60,000 nt of DNA. Source: Hydractinia symbiolongicarpus. Taxonomy: Eukaryota; Cnidaria; Hydrozoa; Anthoathecata; Hydractiniidae. Location of the stretch: assembly GCF_029227915.1 (NCBI RefSeq), contig NC_079882.1:25985001-26045000 (forward strand), read 5' to 3'. Below, in pieces: positions 25,159-38,400 of this stretch. A program made the position numbers and the translations under genes. The number at the start of each line of letters is the position of its first letter. Positions within the stretch are counted from its first letter, which is position 1. The notes below the pieces were generated by a model, which did no database searches, had not been told where the DNA came from, and was given only the letters and a program-made list of their open reading frames with translations.

Positions 25159-26789
25159 ATTTCAAACATGATCATTATTTACAACTAAACAAAATTTAAA
25201 ATATATGGACAAATTTTTTCCAAACTTTTAATTCCTCCTTTAATTTGCAGTCTTCTATAATACAAAAAGTAGTAATTAATGCTTAAATTTTTTTTTAAAA
25301 AAAACAATATCTATTTCAGGATGTCAGACAATGATATTAATGGAATTAAATATGTATATAATAATAATTACTGTGTGGGAAAAAAGAACCACTTAAAGGC
25401 TGAAAATAACTATACTAACTATAGGCAAAGAGATGTGTTAAAAATAATTTCGAATTTTGGGATTTTTTAAATTTAAATGTAAAGAGTAAAGAAATATTAA
25501 AAACAACTGAGGGAAAAAAATAATTGTTATCAGCTAACATTTTTTACGTAATAACCCTATTGAATAGTATCTTTAATATGAAACAAATAACAAGGATTAT
25601 AAAAACTGTTGCTGTAATGCAATTTATTTGGTGATATTTTTTTGTTTGTTGTTGTTAAATCTTGATAATGTCTGGTAATTTATTCGCAAAACCCATTTCT
25701 TTACCTCCAGGAAAAAAAATTGCAAATAATAATCAGTTTATGCATGTTTCTCTAATATTTTTGACCGTGATTATTAATTCCAGGAAAATAAATTCCCTTT
25801 CAAATTTTTTGCAAAGATTTTTTTATGAATTGACAATTCTAGAAATTTTTGTGCAAATATAATTTTGTGTGTGGATATGGATAAATGTTGGGGAATCTGT
25901 GAAAATTCATCCTGCACTTAAAAATGGTGTTTACATATACAACCAGAACAAAAATGATTCAAATAAAACACTATGTAAGCATATGCACTCAAAAAACATT
26001 GATTATACCACTGAGGCTTCATCCCTTTTTGAGCGCTTACTGAGACAGGTTTTTCAAAGGAAACAAAATTTAAATGTTGTGAATCTAATTTTTTAAAAAA
26101 GCAGGATTTTGAAATGGCAATACCTATATATCAACAAAAACAGGACAAATAAACAGGACAAATAAAATTCACAAAAAGGGAAAATCAGAATGTGGAAAAC
26201 ACCAATAAAGGAAAGCTAACATGAAGCTCTTAAAGCTTCCTTAAAAGGGCAAAGCAAAAAATAACTGACCTGTTTTTGCTGGTGATTATTCTTAGTTTTT
26301 CTATTCTAAACAAAAGACCTATTGTTTTTAGCCTAAAAAATCACCCTGATATTCTCATAATGCACATTATTATAAAACTACAGTGCCGATCAAGAGTAAC
26401 TATACACAGTATTAAACTATAGGCACGAGTATTTTTTTCTGTGGGTGTTCCACGAGTAGGCATTGAGTATACTAATGTACTCATACAGTACTTGCTGGCG
26501 TGCATGAAAGGCAAACGGTATAATTAAATGAGAAACTTTCCGATATTTTCTAAAAATGTGTTTCAGTGTTTACACTATTCTTTGTTTCAATGTTTTTTTG
26601 AAATTAATTAGGACGATGTTGGGTTTCACACAATCTCGTTGTTATATTTTTTAAACAAAGAACATTGTTTTAATAAGTTCAGGAAAACCAAATTTTGACA
26701 ATTCTCAAATGAAATACAGTATTATCGAAGATATTATTTAGGTTTGTCTGTTCAGTATTCATATTACTGTGGAAAGTTTATCATAACTT
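25159..26789. other. Intergenic region upstream of the IQ-motif gene
   Basis: A splice acceptor (TTTTGTTTAG) ends at 25185, 26 nt upstream of the IQ gene ATG, so a 5' UTR exon or trans-splice site is likely there. The rest is AT-rich with only short chance reading frames and no clear promoter motif. Confidence 0.45.
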
Positions 26790-26805
26790 GAACATGATAG
26801 TTTAG

Positions 26806-26845
26806 TAGGCGACGTTTCGGGAGATCTTTCTCCCATCATCAGGCA
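26806..26845 (-). ncRNA. Hammerhead-ribozyme-like core (left terminus)
   Basis: On the minus strand CTGATGA (26842-26836) is followed by a 6-bp stem GGGAGA/TCTCCC with loop AAGA, and then GAAAC (26818-26814). This is the conserved hammerhead core around stem II. Stem III and the cleavage triplet cannot be placed with certainty by eye. Confidence 0.5.
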
Positions 26846-27542
26846 AAGTAAATTAATCACAAATGGATACAGTCATAAAGTCATCACGCAAGTAGAAAAT
26901 AAAATGAAGAGAAGATGCAACGGAGACAACAAAGAAACATCAGAGGAATTTATCGCATCAGCATTCCTACCCTTCGCACCAGGTACCAGAGAGATCCTTC
27001 GTCGAGTTTTAAGGCAACACAAGAAAAAATGCATTCTTAACTCTAAAGACACCTTAAGAAGCACTTTGTCTAAACCAAAAGACAAAATAAACCTTGTTTA
27101 CGAAATTCCGTGTAAAGATTGTGATGCAGTGTATATAGGCAAAACAAAAAGAAAGTTTAAGCAACGAGTACAAGAACATATGCGCACAGTGAGAAACGGA
27201 GATGTGAAGAAAAACGAAATTGCAGACTACAGCTGGAGCAGAAGTCATCAATTTAATTGGGAGGAGAAAAAAATCATTGACAGAGAATCCAGAACAACGG
27301 CCAGGAAGATTAAAGAAACCATCAACAGTGTAGAACGTAACAAACACATAAACAGCATCTCGTATCAACTTCCTGAGATTTGGTTACCAGCCCTACAGAA
27401 GAAGTAGTTACCTACATCTAGGTACGAAAATGTTAATCACCGTAATTAACTGTATTATCAGCTTGTTTCTAATTGGTTAATTTTTATGAATTTCGATCCT
27501 CTGCAATTATATAAATACATGCGCAACATCATTTTACTTTGC

Positions 27543-27575
27543 CCGATGATGGGAGAAGGATCTCCTGAAACGTCA
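27543..27575 (+). ncRNA. Hammerhead-like core, mutated (right terminus)
   Basis: The motif CCGATGA, then stem II GGGAGA/TCTCCT and GAAAC (27567-27571), is the inverted partner of the left core. The T of CTGATGA has become C, which should abolish catalysis. Confidence 0.5.
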
Positions 27576-27605
27576 CCTACTAAACTATCATGTACTATCA
27601 ATAAC

Positions 27606-29482
27606 TATCATTATGTGCTTTATTTTTTCTCTCCATAAAGATTTCCTCACTCTCTCTAAAACACGATTCTAAAGATTAATTTTTCTTGTGTTGACTGTTA
27701 TTCTAATCTATTTATATCTTTGCAATCACATTGAGCATATTGAAATGATTTGCTTCTGGTAATAGAGCAGTATGGTAGGTATCATTTTTAGGTGTTATTG
27801 ACATGGATTTCACCAGATAGTACAGAAGACTAAATTGTTAAATGCTGGTAAAAACCAGTAAAAATGTAACAATTTAGTTTGAATGATATTCATTCTTTCT
27901 TTTCTTTTTTATATTCGCTACTTTCAAACAACAGGTGGCCACAAAAATGTGAAAAAACAAATAAGAATACAAAGACACATGAAACTTTGCCCCATTACTA
28001 CCACTCATTTTATTATGCACATAATGATTGGTAAGATGAAAATGGATAATAATGTTATAAAACATGAGAAAGAAAATTCCGTACATCGTTGTTACAGATG
28101 GTCTGTAATAATTCATTCCATTGTTTGAGTGCACATCATTCTCACTGGATCCAATAATTTCCTGTCAGGCACGTTTTTACTTTTGGTTACTTACAAAACA
28201 ATAAAATTAAATGCGATTGGGTTAATTTAGTCTCCAGAGTTTCGTGCTTGTGAAGAAAAAGGAATAATGTTTGAATGTAGCAACAAAACATTTAGCTAGG
28301 AGAAAAAAGCATTTAGATAGCAGAATTTGTTGCAACATAAAAAAAAATGTAAAATAAGATTTTTTTTTATGACGCAAATACGAAGTAAAAGTTTTCACAA
28401 TGTCTAAGGTGTAGCAGACAAATGTAAGCTATCGATAAAAATGATGTTACGACGAATTTCTGTTTTTTATCTTATACTTGCACACACACTCACAAATCAT
28501 TCAATAATTGTACTCACACGCTCGTATTTTGATGACGTCAACAACTTGTTCATTCCGAAAAGGATTTGGGGAACCAGGTTTTGGAAACTTACCCAAATTG
28601 GTCTTAGGTGGCCCATAGTTACCCACACAGTAAAAAATAACAGACTTCACCACTTTGTTTCCAAGTTATTTGGCCTCAAAGTTTTAAGTGCACTGTAATG
28701 GTTTCATTAAAAAAAGAGAATAGGTGATCTTCGAGTGAGTGAGTTCCCAAGTTGCGAGTTGGTGAGTTTTTCATATGGTTATTTTTCCGGAAAAAATAAG
28801 TTCGCACGTTAAACCGTTTTGGCAAAATGTTACAACCAAACTGATCTTTGGAAGATTCGGTAACAAACAACTTTTTGACGTGCGATAACTTCGAATGGGA
28901 TGATCTGCACATTTAGATAATGCCTCATGCCTCATCAAATCACCAACTTACAACTAGAACATTTACCAAACTCTTAAATAAATATAAGATATTGACATTA
29001 AAGTAGTAATATTGAAGTCGCACCTTAACAGCAGCAAGATTAACCAATTAGACTTGAGTTTTTTGGCTACATCAAAGGAAAATGAACACATCCACTTTGC
29101 CTGTTATAGATACACACAGTGTCTGTATTATTATAGAGATAAAAAGCTTGTAGTTTGCTTGGTGGACACCACCATGATATGTGACTGTCCAGAGCAATTT
29201 GATAAATGTTATATTGCTACGAAGAACAAAAGAAATAACGCTAGTTAAGAACCGCATGACTGCATTTCTTGTGTAAGACCTGGTTACCAACGACGAAGGG
29301 GCCAGGCAAAAGAGATTTATGTCTACGTAGTTCTTTTAACTATATCAGGAGTCGATGAATTAGCTAGAATGGTCAGGTTGGCTATGAATATGCTTGTTTG
29401 TGGATTAAAAGGACCAGGACTATTCAATAATTCTGAGATCTAAAAGTGTCCAACCAAGACAGAAATCTATTTTGTGTGGCGT
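27606..29482. other. Gene-poor region, no supported gene
   Basis: Several frames of 70-86 codons occur here (for example 28441-28698 and 29012-29248 plus), but none has supporting splice structure or a recognisable domain. Old transposon remains are possible. Confidence 0.4.
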
Positions 29483-29572
29483 ATGGCGCCAGAGATTAGT
29501 GGTTATAGCTCTCATATTCTGTGCGGGAGACAGGGGATCGATTCCTCTTGACATTTTGCCAGCACACGAAAA
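29483..29572 (+). repeat. tRNA-derived SINE head / tRNA pseudogene
   Basis: An A-box-like TAGTGGTTATAG is followed by a B-box-like GGATCGATTCC flanked by AGGGG/CCTCT (an imperfect T-stem) and a terminal TTTTGCCA. The spacing fits an RNA polymerase III internal promoter. The acceptor stem does not close, so it is not a working tRNA. Confidence 0.55.
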
Positions 29573-31876
29573 TCAAAATGGCGTAATCATGCTTTTTTAA
29601 CGTTAATAACGTTATTTTAACACTAATTATTATTATTGTCTTAACATTATTATCATTACAAAAAAATTTATATTTTGCGTAACGTTAAAGCGTTAATATT
29701 AATGCTTTAAACAGTAATAACGCTAGGTGTTTGTTATCAAATTCCCCTGGACAGTCACATATTGATTACTCTGGACAGCCAGAGTTGCAAAATACCTTTA
29801 TGGTAATTCAATTGTACATGCGTTTCTACGGCTCTCCATCGTTTTACAATATCGGAAAAAAGGAGGTAAAAATCGTGTTTTTATGAGAGTTTGTTAGAGA
29901 CGAAAGCGTGTTTTCTCCAGTTTTTTAACTTCCGTTGTATCAATTTTTTTCAAATTTTCAGGAAACGTTAATAATAATAAGATACAGATTATGTGTATTT
30001 TTAATTAAAAACAAAACGCGGCAAGAAAAGTTATCAAGGAAAAACGTGTTTTCTCATTAATAAACTCTTACAAAAGTGTGATGTTTACCTCCTCCGATCG
30101 CTAAATAAGCTGCGATGGAGTGTTAGTTTTCCCGAATTATCGTAAAGGTGTATTAATGATTCGTGATATTATTTTATTCATGCACATGACACCGGGATCT
30201 GCTACAATATAAAACTGTTAGTAAATTGAGCATGTTAGCCAGTATATTTGCAAAAAGTTAAAAATATAGCTATATAGACAATCAATGCAAAATTGCATCC
30301 AGATTTTTAAATTTAGTTTTAAGGAGAAAGCCACATGCAGAGAAGTGGTGAGCGCAAAAGAATAAAAGTGTCAAAACACTAAAGAAAAGTGTTAAAACGC
30401 AGAAGAGAATTGTTTGAATCATAGAAGAGAAGCGTTTTTAAATGGGAAGAGAAGTGTGACCATCATATGTAGGTCATTCAGCACACACAGAATTTATTTC
30501 TGAGCATGTGACATTAAAAAAAATTAAGTGAGGTAATAAAATTCATTAACCCCTGCACAAGGAATTCTGTTTGACAAGCTGAGGTTTTGTTGTCTCTTCC
30601 GTGTGTTGTGTGGTTGGTGGTGGATGGGGGGAGCGGGGGGGGAGCAAAATTGTGTTTCCCAGCTTAGCTGGCTGGAAACCCAACATATTTAAGCAGTACT
30701 CCAAATTCATGAAGTGCACCTGACTATATAAACAATTAAAAAAAGATTGGTCGCAAGCTGTCGCTATATAATTTCTTTTTTGTGAAAAATCTTCCGCGTG
30801 AGTCATTGAGATTGAGATTGCTCTTTTGTTGTTGACATGTTTTAATTTATGACTTCAAGATTGGGTAATCAAATTTTGGACAGAGTAGTCTGTATCACTA
30901 TTTCAAAAAAGTTGATTGATATTTTATGTTAGCTAAAATAGGTAAGACGATTTAATAGATTTTATAGATGTTTATTGTCGTTGCAACATATGCTTTTATG
31001 TATAAGAAAGTTTGAAATAATTTGTAAGGTTAAATCCAATAATTTAATATCTTCTTTGCTATTTCACCCTACATGGGGCATTTGTATCAATTCTGGACAC
31101 CTTCACTTGTGTCAGAAGCAGGAAGGAAAGGACAGGAATGGTGATTCAGACTTCGGGTAAATAAATCAAACTAATGGCTGAAAACGTTTCCACTATGGCT
31201 AGAAATACTGCCTCACTAATAAATGTTTTAAATCTAAACTAAATTCAAACTATATTTTGATTTCAAAATCAGAAAATGTCCCTCCCCACCCCTTTGGAAT
31301 AAATAAATTTAGAATGGATGATTGGTCTTCTCAGCTTACCAAACATGTTTTTGTTTTTTTGGCTGTTAATTTATGTAAGGGGTCTGGGAATATAAGCAAC
31401 ATTAATACAACTTGTTACAGTTGCAGTATATATGTCATAAAAGCATGTTGTATGTAGTTTTTTTTCTGTGACATCATCCAGATCTAAAATATATATTGTC
31501 TGCTTAAAGTTCAATTAGTCCCAAAAGGAATTCTAATATATATTCTATTTTGAAATTTGTGACAGCCAAGTAAAATCTATGCATCTTCCCAGCCCTTTGA
31601 ATTAATGGTGACATTCAGTTTTTGCTGCTGAGGAGCCATTGTATCTAAATTTACAGTGGCTAGATTTTGCCTTCACAACTCTTTTATGCAAAAGCAAGGA
31701 CTATTGTTGATTCTGGTTATTCCCTGTATGCAATAAACCATCCTATCACATAATAAATAATAGTTATAATATCCATGCTCACAACTTTTGTGTTGTTCAT
31801 AGAAACCATTCATAATATTCATATCTTTCAGATATATGTATCAATAATTAATGGATTCATTTTTAGATTGAATAGC
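29573..31876. other. Intergenic, AT-rich, no supported gene
   Basis: Positions 29600-29710 contain several copies of TAACGTTA-like palindromic words. Positions 30340-30450 contain loose tandem copies of AAGAGAAGTGTT. Positions 30620-30645 hold two long G runs. No gene is seen. Confidence 0.4.
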
Positions 31877-32025
31877 AGGCTTGGTCATAAAAGGTGTGTG
31901 ATCAAGCGCCCACCCCTCTGCACGCTCCTGTTGTAATCTAAATGCGTGATAAACTGCGATCCTACAAAAGTCAGATGCACTACGACAAATTTCATGACTT
32001 CTCAACACCTAGCTGTTTAAGTTGA
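31877..32025 (-). mobile_element. Truncated end of the 33-kb inverted-repeat element family
   Basis: It starts CAGGCTTGGTCATAAAAGG, close to the terminal inverted repeat of the element at 33073. It continues with diverged but collinear sequence (GCACGCTCC, then TGATAAACTGCG), whose minus-strand translation shares TPFMTK with the larger copy. No matching right end was found. Confidence 0.45.
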
Positions 32026-33072
32026 TTAAGTAACTTTATTACTTGATAGACTCTAACAAGACTATTTCCTTAGGTGAATAATCATAATGATCAACACTAA
32101 CATAGGTTTCTATTCTTCAAAGATAAAATTTCATCTTCAATCATCTCAGGTGTGGTATATAAATTTACTTGCGGTAGCTGCAATGCTATACATACTATAG
32201 TAAACTTCATACCACCTGAAGGTAAGAGTAGGAGAGCATAATAAACGCTCTCCACTTACAGGTTAATATGTGTTGCCTAGCAACAGCGCTATGTCTGTTC
32301 ACATAGGAGTATGTGAACATTGTCAATTATAAGTGATTACATTGTTTTGGTTCATAGGAGTAATTCCTTTTATCTGGAATTGAAAGAGAGCTTATTTATT
32401 ATGTGGGATAATGCCTCTGTTAAAATAACATAACTAGCGTTGTTTTGCTTTCTACAATCCTTTTTTGTTTATTTTTCATATGATCTACAGGGAGGTTTTT
32501 GTTATCTAAGATACGTTTTGATTGTTTGAAACAATCTTTCTTCTGATATGTCGAATAAGTATTGACTATAAATGATTTTCAGAAACAATATCTGGATATA
32601 CTGCATTATTATTTGCTCCTTTATGTTAACATAAACATGTTACTGCTTAAATGCTAGCTTTTGCTAGTGTCAGAACTTTTGTTGTTGTTGTTAAATACAT
32701 ATGAACTATTTTTTCAATAAGTTTATATCTCATACATAAACTTTAATTAGCTTGTATAAACCTTGAGAAAGGTTCAAAAACAACCATTTGTAATAAATAA
32801 AAACTTGTTGCATGAAGCTCTAACATTGCTGTATTGTTTTAAATAAAAAGAAAGCGATTGTATGATTCCTAAAAATTACCAGATTTTGTTCTAAAATGAC
32901 GAGGAAGTGTTCTGTTAATGCTTAGGATCGTCATAATATACTGGAACTATGCCACGCTTACACTGAAACAGCAGCCTCAAGCAGTGTACAGGGGTAAAGG
33001 AACTTACATCTCGCTTGCCTTGGGCATAACCCATACATACAGAATACAAAATATTCCATAACAAATTTAAAC

Positions 33073-34396
33073 CGGTCTTGGTCATGAATGGCGTGCAATC
33101 GCACGCGCACGCCTCCGCAAATGCCATGTGAAATTCGGGCGTGCTCTTTATCATACGCCTTGTCCTACTTTGTACACACGCCAAGCAGAACTGAGCTATT
33201 TCAGAGTAATCCCTTACCCAAACTGTACCCAATACATTATTGTTCTTCCGTGTTAAAATGTATCTCTAAAATGTATTTCTATTAAATACCCATCTTCATT
33301 AAAATTGCTGACGTGAGATACATTTCAAATGTTTTGCGTCAGCATTGCATCAACAATATTTTTTTGTTTTTCAGCTAGCAAAAAATTTCGTCATTAACCT
33401 TGTATTGATCTCCTTAAGACGATGACAAATGGAGATGAAGTACAAGTCCTATTGACCTACCTTCCAGATGGTGTACTTCTTAAGTTAATAGTTCTGTCCC
33501 AACTAGCTCTCTATGTTTTAAGATAAACTGATTGGGAAGTAAGTTCTACACGTGCTATTTACGAACTGAAGGTCAGAGCATCATTAAGTTGAATATCACA
33601 GAAGTCAACGGTGACATGCTTCAAAAATGGCTGTCAAAGGCACAGTTCATTGCAAAGCAAAACTGTACAGGAGACTCAATTGTTAGAGTCCTCGCAGAAC
33701 ATCTCTTCTCACAAAACCGAGGGCAGGGCTGACTTATTGCCTGCTGTGTCGTTTGGGGGACAGAACTTCTGGACTTCTTTTTAATACGATATACAATTTT
33801 TTCGATTATTATTACTAAACATATTTGATTTCTCTTTCCCCTTTTAAAAAGATTTTTTTAAACTTTTTTGAACATGTTTTTTCTTTGGTATTATTACATT
33901 ACGAGAACATTCGTCCGAAAGTTGTATTAAGGTACAGGACACCTAACCTCTCCTATGTTCTGATTGTATTTAGCTTGCATGGGTGCGCACTCTTCTCGCA
34001 GTATTCTCTGTGACGATGAAGGTCGAAATGACTTGTGGCATGGTTCCAAATGGTCTTTCGTTCGAGTCTGAGTGTAATGCACCAGCCGAGCATAAGAGTG
34101 TCAGTATAAAGGAAAGGGGCCGACTTTAATGTTCTCTATACCTTAAGTTCTTCATAATAACACCATTTAAATTTCACAACAAAATTACGTCAGCAATTTT
34201 TTTGCCAACTATTATGCTTCGAAAACTCCGGGCTGCCGCTCTCCTGAATGTAATAATTGCACGCCAAAATCATAAGTTAGGCGTGCGATACTGATTGCAC
34301 GCCTGTATTAATGGCGTGCGATACTGATTGCACGCCTGTATTAATGTAGGTGTACATACCACCGCACGTGGGCGCAAATATTCATGACCAAGACTG
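33073..34396. mobile_element. 1.3-kb TIR DNA transposon with 6-bp target duplication
   Basis: The left end CGGTCTTGGTCATGAAT and the right end ATTCATGACCAAGACTG are inverted copies with one mismatch. They are flanked by the direct repeat TTAAAC (33067-33072 and 34397-34402). The right sub-terminal region has two tandem copies of a 33-bp unit (about 34282-34347) that folds as GGCGTGC...GCACGCC. Internal frames at 33532-33732 (plus) and 32915-33232 (minus, extending past the left end) are short and unrecognised, so the element is probably non-autonomous. The superfamily is not assigned. Confidence 0.6.
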
Positions 34397-34402
34397 TTAA
34401 AC

Positions 34403-35432
34403 CTAAATAAATACATCAAATTCCAGCATCATGCTTTGCTGGCCTAAAGAAACAATCACACATTGTAACCTCAACAAAGAGGATGATGGGGACGACAAGT
34501 TACACATACAAACATACAAAAAGCATTTTGTGAAACTGACAGGATTTATGGGTGGGCTTGTGTGCCTCGCCTAGCCAACATAAATCAGTTTTAGACAAAA
34601 GTAAAATACATGTGGAAAACTCACAATTATAATGACTGTCACAACCAAAAAAAGCACACTTATAAAACGAATTATAAGCACACTTATTAGAGATGAAAAT
34701 CATTAAATAAATTTAATGTTTTTTAGTGATTTTCCCTGGGAATAATAAAACACAAGTCACCCAAGTATGATAACTTCTAAGAACGAGACAAATGATCTAA
34801 ATTCACAACACATCAAAACAAGAAAATATTTTGTGTTTTTTCACATGGCACCAACAAGGTCTATTGTAGTTATTGTTTTATCCTTTAAGCTTAAATATTA
34901 CTAAGTTGTTACAAAATTGTTGACATAAGTATTTTTTTTGTAACTGTCAGTTTTGTTGAAAAAAAGAGATTTTATTATCAGAGGAATTTGGGGTAAAAAT
35001 GAAAGATCTAAATATTTACTGGAAGAAGTTCTTGTGATCTTTTCCATCGATTCACAAAAAATAATTTTTAAAACTGAAATGGCCTGACTAAACTGTTTAA
35101 ATACGATAGAAATGAAAGATATTTGTTGGTTTTGTTACTAGTGTTTACATCATTAGTCATTTTCTCCTTTTATTCACAAAATTTCTTCTCAGAAATAAAG
35201 AAAAAAAATCTCAAAGAAATACATAAAAATTTCTTTCTCTAAAAGTTATTTCCCTTACGGTCTTTTGTTTGGATAAATACAAAAATTAAAAAAATAGAGG
35301 AAAAATCAGCTATTCTGATCATATTTAAAAATGTGCTGTTAACATAATTTTATGGAATAGCAGCAAATAACTGAAAGCCAGGAATTTGAAGTAAAATAAA
35401 GTGTAAATCTTTGTCACAAATTTACTTTTTAG
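34403..35432. other. Intergenic upstream of the DENND2-like gene
   Basis: The sequence is AT-rich without a gene. It ends at the splice acceptor TTTACTTTTTTAG (AG at 35431-35432), 20 nt before the DENND2-like ATG, so the first untranslated exon or trans-splice donor lies elsewhere. Confidence 0.45.
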
Positions 35433-35452
35433 AATAAACATTACAATTGTCT

Positions 35453-38400
35453 ATGGCACACAATGATGGCGCAAGGCCACATATTCCTCTTAAACCAACA
35501 CTAAAGCCAAAACCACAGATACCCCAAAAACCTTTTCTTCATTTTGGTCCTCAAGTGAAAGATGCAAATAAAACTGTGAACATTTTTGAAAGACCACATT
35601 CTAGTCCAGTTGGCCCACCTAAACCACCAAGAACGTTTCAGTATAGACCACAAACCAAATCAGTAAATTTGGAAAATATTTTACATGGTCATGATGTAAC
35701 AACTGCTTATGAAGAAAATGAACATAAATTGCTGAACAAATCAATTTCTGCTGCTCCAAATAATGTAAGCAGTGTTGGTAAGGATCAAGAAAGGTTGACA
35801 TGTTCTCAAAAACCTTTAGTTCCAGTTAGACCCACAAAGCCATTATATAAACGACCATTACCAGCCTTACCTAATGTTCCTGTTAGGTTTAAACAAAACA
35901 GTAACAACATAGATGAACTAGAGTTAAAAAAACGACATGGTCTTTTGATTGATGAAACTATTTTAAATGAACTCAAAGAAGATTTAAACAAGAATACTGA
36001 TTTTTATGTTCCAAGAAGCAATTTAAATAAATTAAAAAGTGTCTCTTCTCCATCTCTATTTAATCGTGATAGTGATTATGAAAACGATATTAAAACACTT
36101 CGATATAGTACAGAAAACTTGCTTAGCGATGTTATCTTTGAGCATGATGATGATGTTGATAACATTGATGGAGGTAATGGGAATCAAGTACCCAAACAAA
36201 AGTTTCACAAAAAATTTAAAGATGTTACAACTCATGGATTTTCAAAAGGGATTAAAAAATGGCAAAGTTTTGCTGCAAGAAAACATGAAACATTTAATGT
36301 TGTAAAAAAAGATATATCACGCCCAAGAGCTGACACAACACCGATTGAAGTTACATTTGATAAGGTATGACTTTTTTAATTTTGCATGACAGACAGAGGT
36401 ATTTGGGTATTATATATATAGATTATCAGTAATTTGACTTTTCCTTTTCCTGGTTTTTTTCTAACGTCATAATGTTCTTAAGTTTAAAAAATTATTATTT
36501 TGTAAGCAAACACAGTATATCTATTACAAGCGTAATTGTAAAATTTTAGTTCAACAAGCACAAGGATTCTGAGTTCTAGAATCATGATAAAACATTTAAG
36601 AGTTTATTTCGAGTGAGCAACTAGCATTCCTCTTTGTTAATTAATTCAACCCGATAATTTCCAGGCCTTGAAAAAGTGTGATTACATCACTTGACAGAGT
36701 TCAACACCTCTTCACACTCAGATCCCTAATATTTTTAATTTCTTTGGTGTAAATTTTTTTAAACGTGTGTTGCATGACTTTTATTTTTTTTAGTATTCTG
36801 ATTTGTATCAAGACGATGAAAGTGCATTGTTTGATCATGTTTTAGTTGTCTCTTTAAAACCAGGTAGTTTTTCATTCTTGAATATTTTGCATTTTTTTCA
36901 CAGTATATATTTTTTAACATCTTTATTGATTTTTTTTTTGTGTGTGTGTGTGTATTATTCTTTAACATTAAATTTTGTTTAGATGCGAAGGCGATATTGT
37001 CACCTTACATATCCTTTTGTTTTCCTCCAAAGGTTTGCAGATTTACATTACAGTAAAAAACTTTTTCGTGTAGAAAATGTTTTTTTTCTCTAGCACAAAA
37101 TGACTTTTAGTTTTTAAATTTTTCTGTGGTTGTTTTTAGATTGATGAAGACAGTTTATCTGGTGAGGAAAATCAAGTTATGGAAAGCATTCCTCAATTTT
37201 GTTTTCCTGACCTTTCCGTTTCGGAAGGATATGGATTTAAAAATGGGTAAGTGATGTTACTGGGAAAAATTTTTTTTTATTTCTGTACAGTATAGGGCTA
37301 GGGTTATAAAAGGTGATGGTGTCTAGTTTATTCAATCTATTGAACTTAATAGCATGCTAGACACAACTCTTAATATTTGTGTAATAAAGATCTTATGTGT
37401 AAAAAATATTTATTTTCTTAAATCTAAAAAACCGATGTATATATTGTGATTAATGTGGACAAAATATCCTGTTTTTATCCAACCTTGCTGTATAAATCTT
37501 GCTTCTTGCGGTAGGGCAATATGGGAAAGGAACACATTCGTAAGCTTTATTGATATGTATTTAACAACAACCTTGTGTACAGGGCTTATTATTAATTTCT
37601 GGTAAAAATATTTTATAATATTACGTCATATCTAATGCTGTTTAAGCAATGGTTGGCCTTAATAATAGTTAAAAAAATACAATTGCAATTTGTTAAAGTT
37701 GTTTCGCTCAGTGATAACATATACAAAACAAAGTTATCTTCAAGAATAATAGTGAAACATTTAATTCATAAAATAAGTTAAACTGCTAATTTTAAAATTA
37801 AATAAATATTTAAAAAAAATACTTTTTGCTAAAAATGCGTCTCACATGATAGTCTTACATGCATTGTATCATTCCGTTCAGTTACGGCACGTGGGAGTAC
37901 CAGTTAGCTTACATTCCATCCACACCCTGTATGAGTTACTTTGCCGTTATCATTTTCCTCTTTACTTTAGTGAAACATTTTCCTTTGTGTTGACAGATGT
38001 ACTAGGAAAAAGAAACTTTGGTTATTGCAAGCTTATAAAAGTAAGTTCTACAAAATTATTATGTTAAATACCTCCCTGATTATTTCAAAATTCACAGAAA
38101 CAAAGATTAGTTTTTGTAAGATACCATGTGTAATAGTTCTATAATTTTAAGTTACCATGGAAGCCATAGCTTTTGTCTTATGTTTTATAAATTTGCTTTT
38201 TATTTTTAAAAAGTTTTTTATAAATTTTGTGTACCATTTCAATCTAAACTATTGTTGCTGTTTATCTTTAAGGCCTTTGCAATAATCTTTGTTATAGGTA
38301 TCTTCTTCTAAATATCCAGAAGTTTATTGCATCATAAGTCCTCATGGTTTATTCTCTATGTATTCTCAAGTAAGTGTATGACTGTTTTTACATTTTCCAT

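Larger units (their letters stand above)
26790..27605 (+). mobile_element. Penelope-like element remnant with inverted hammerhead-like termini
   Basis: The frame 26904-27407 (167 codons) encodes the C-terminal GIY-YIG endonuclease region of a Penelope-like retroelement: VYEIPCKDCDAVYIGKTKR, then KFKQRVQEHM, SRSHQFNWEEKKIIDRE and a Lys-rich linker. The reverse transcriptase is absent, so the copy is 5' truncated and cannot move alone. About 60 bp at the left (26790-26851) is the inverse of about 65 bp at the right (27536-27600); both contain the CTGATGA / GAAAC pattern of a hammerhead ribozyme. Penelope-like elements are known to carry hammerhead motifs in their terminal repeats. Confidence 0.85.

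Noticed and set aside
28441-29250. Frames 28441-28698 and 29012-29248, faintly transposase-like
   Set aside because: No motif could be confirmed by reading and there is no splice or terminal-repeat support.
30600-30650. G-quadruplex candidate
   Set aside because: Only two long G runs with weak flanking GG pairs; too little for a confident call.
33532-33732. 66-codon frame inside the inverted-repeat element, considered as a transposase relic
   Set aside because: Too short and lacking catalytic residues.
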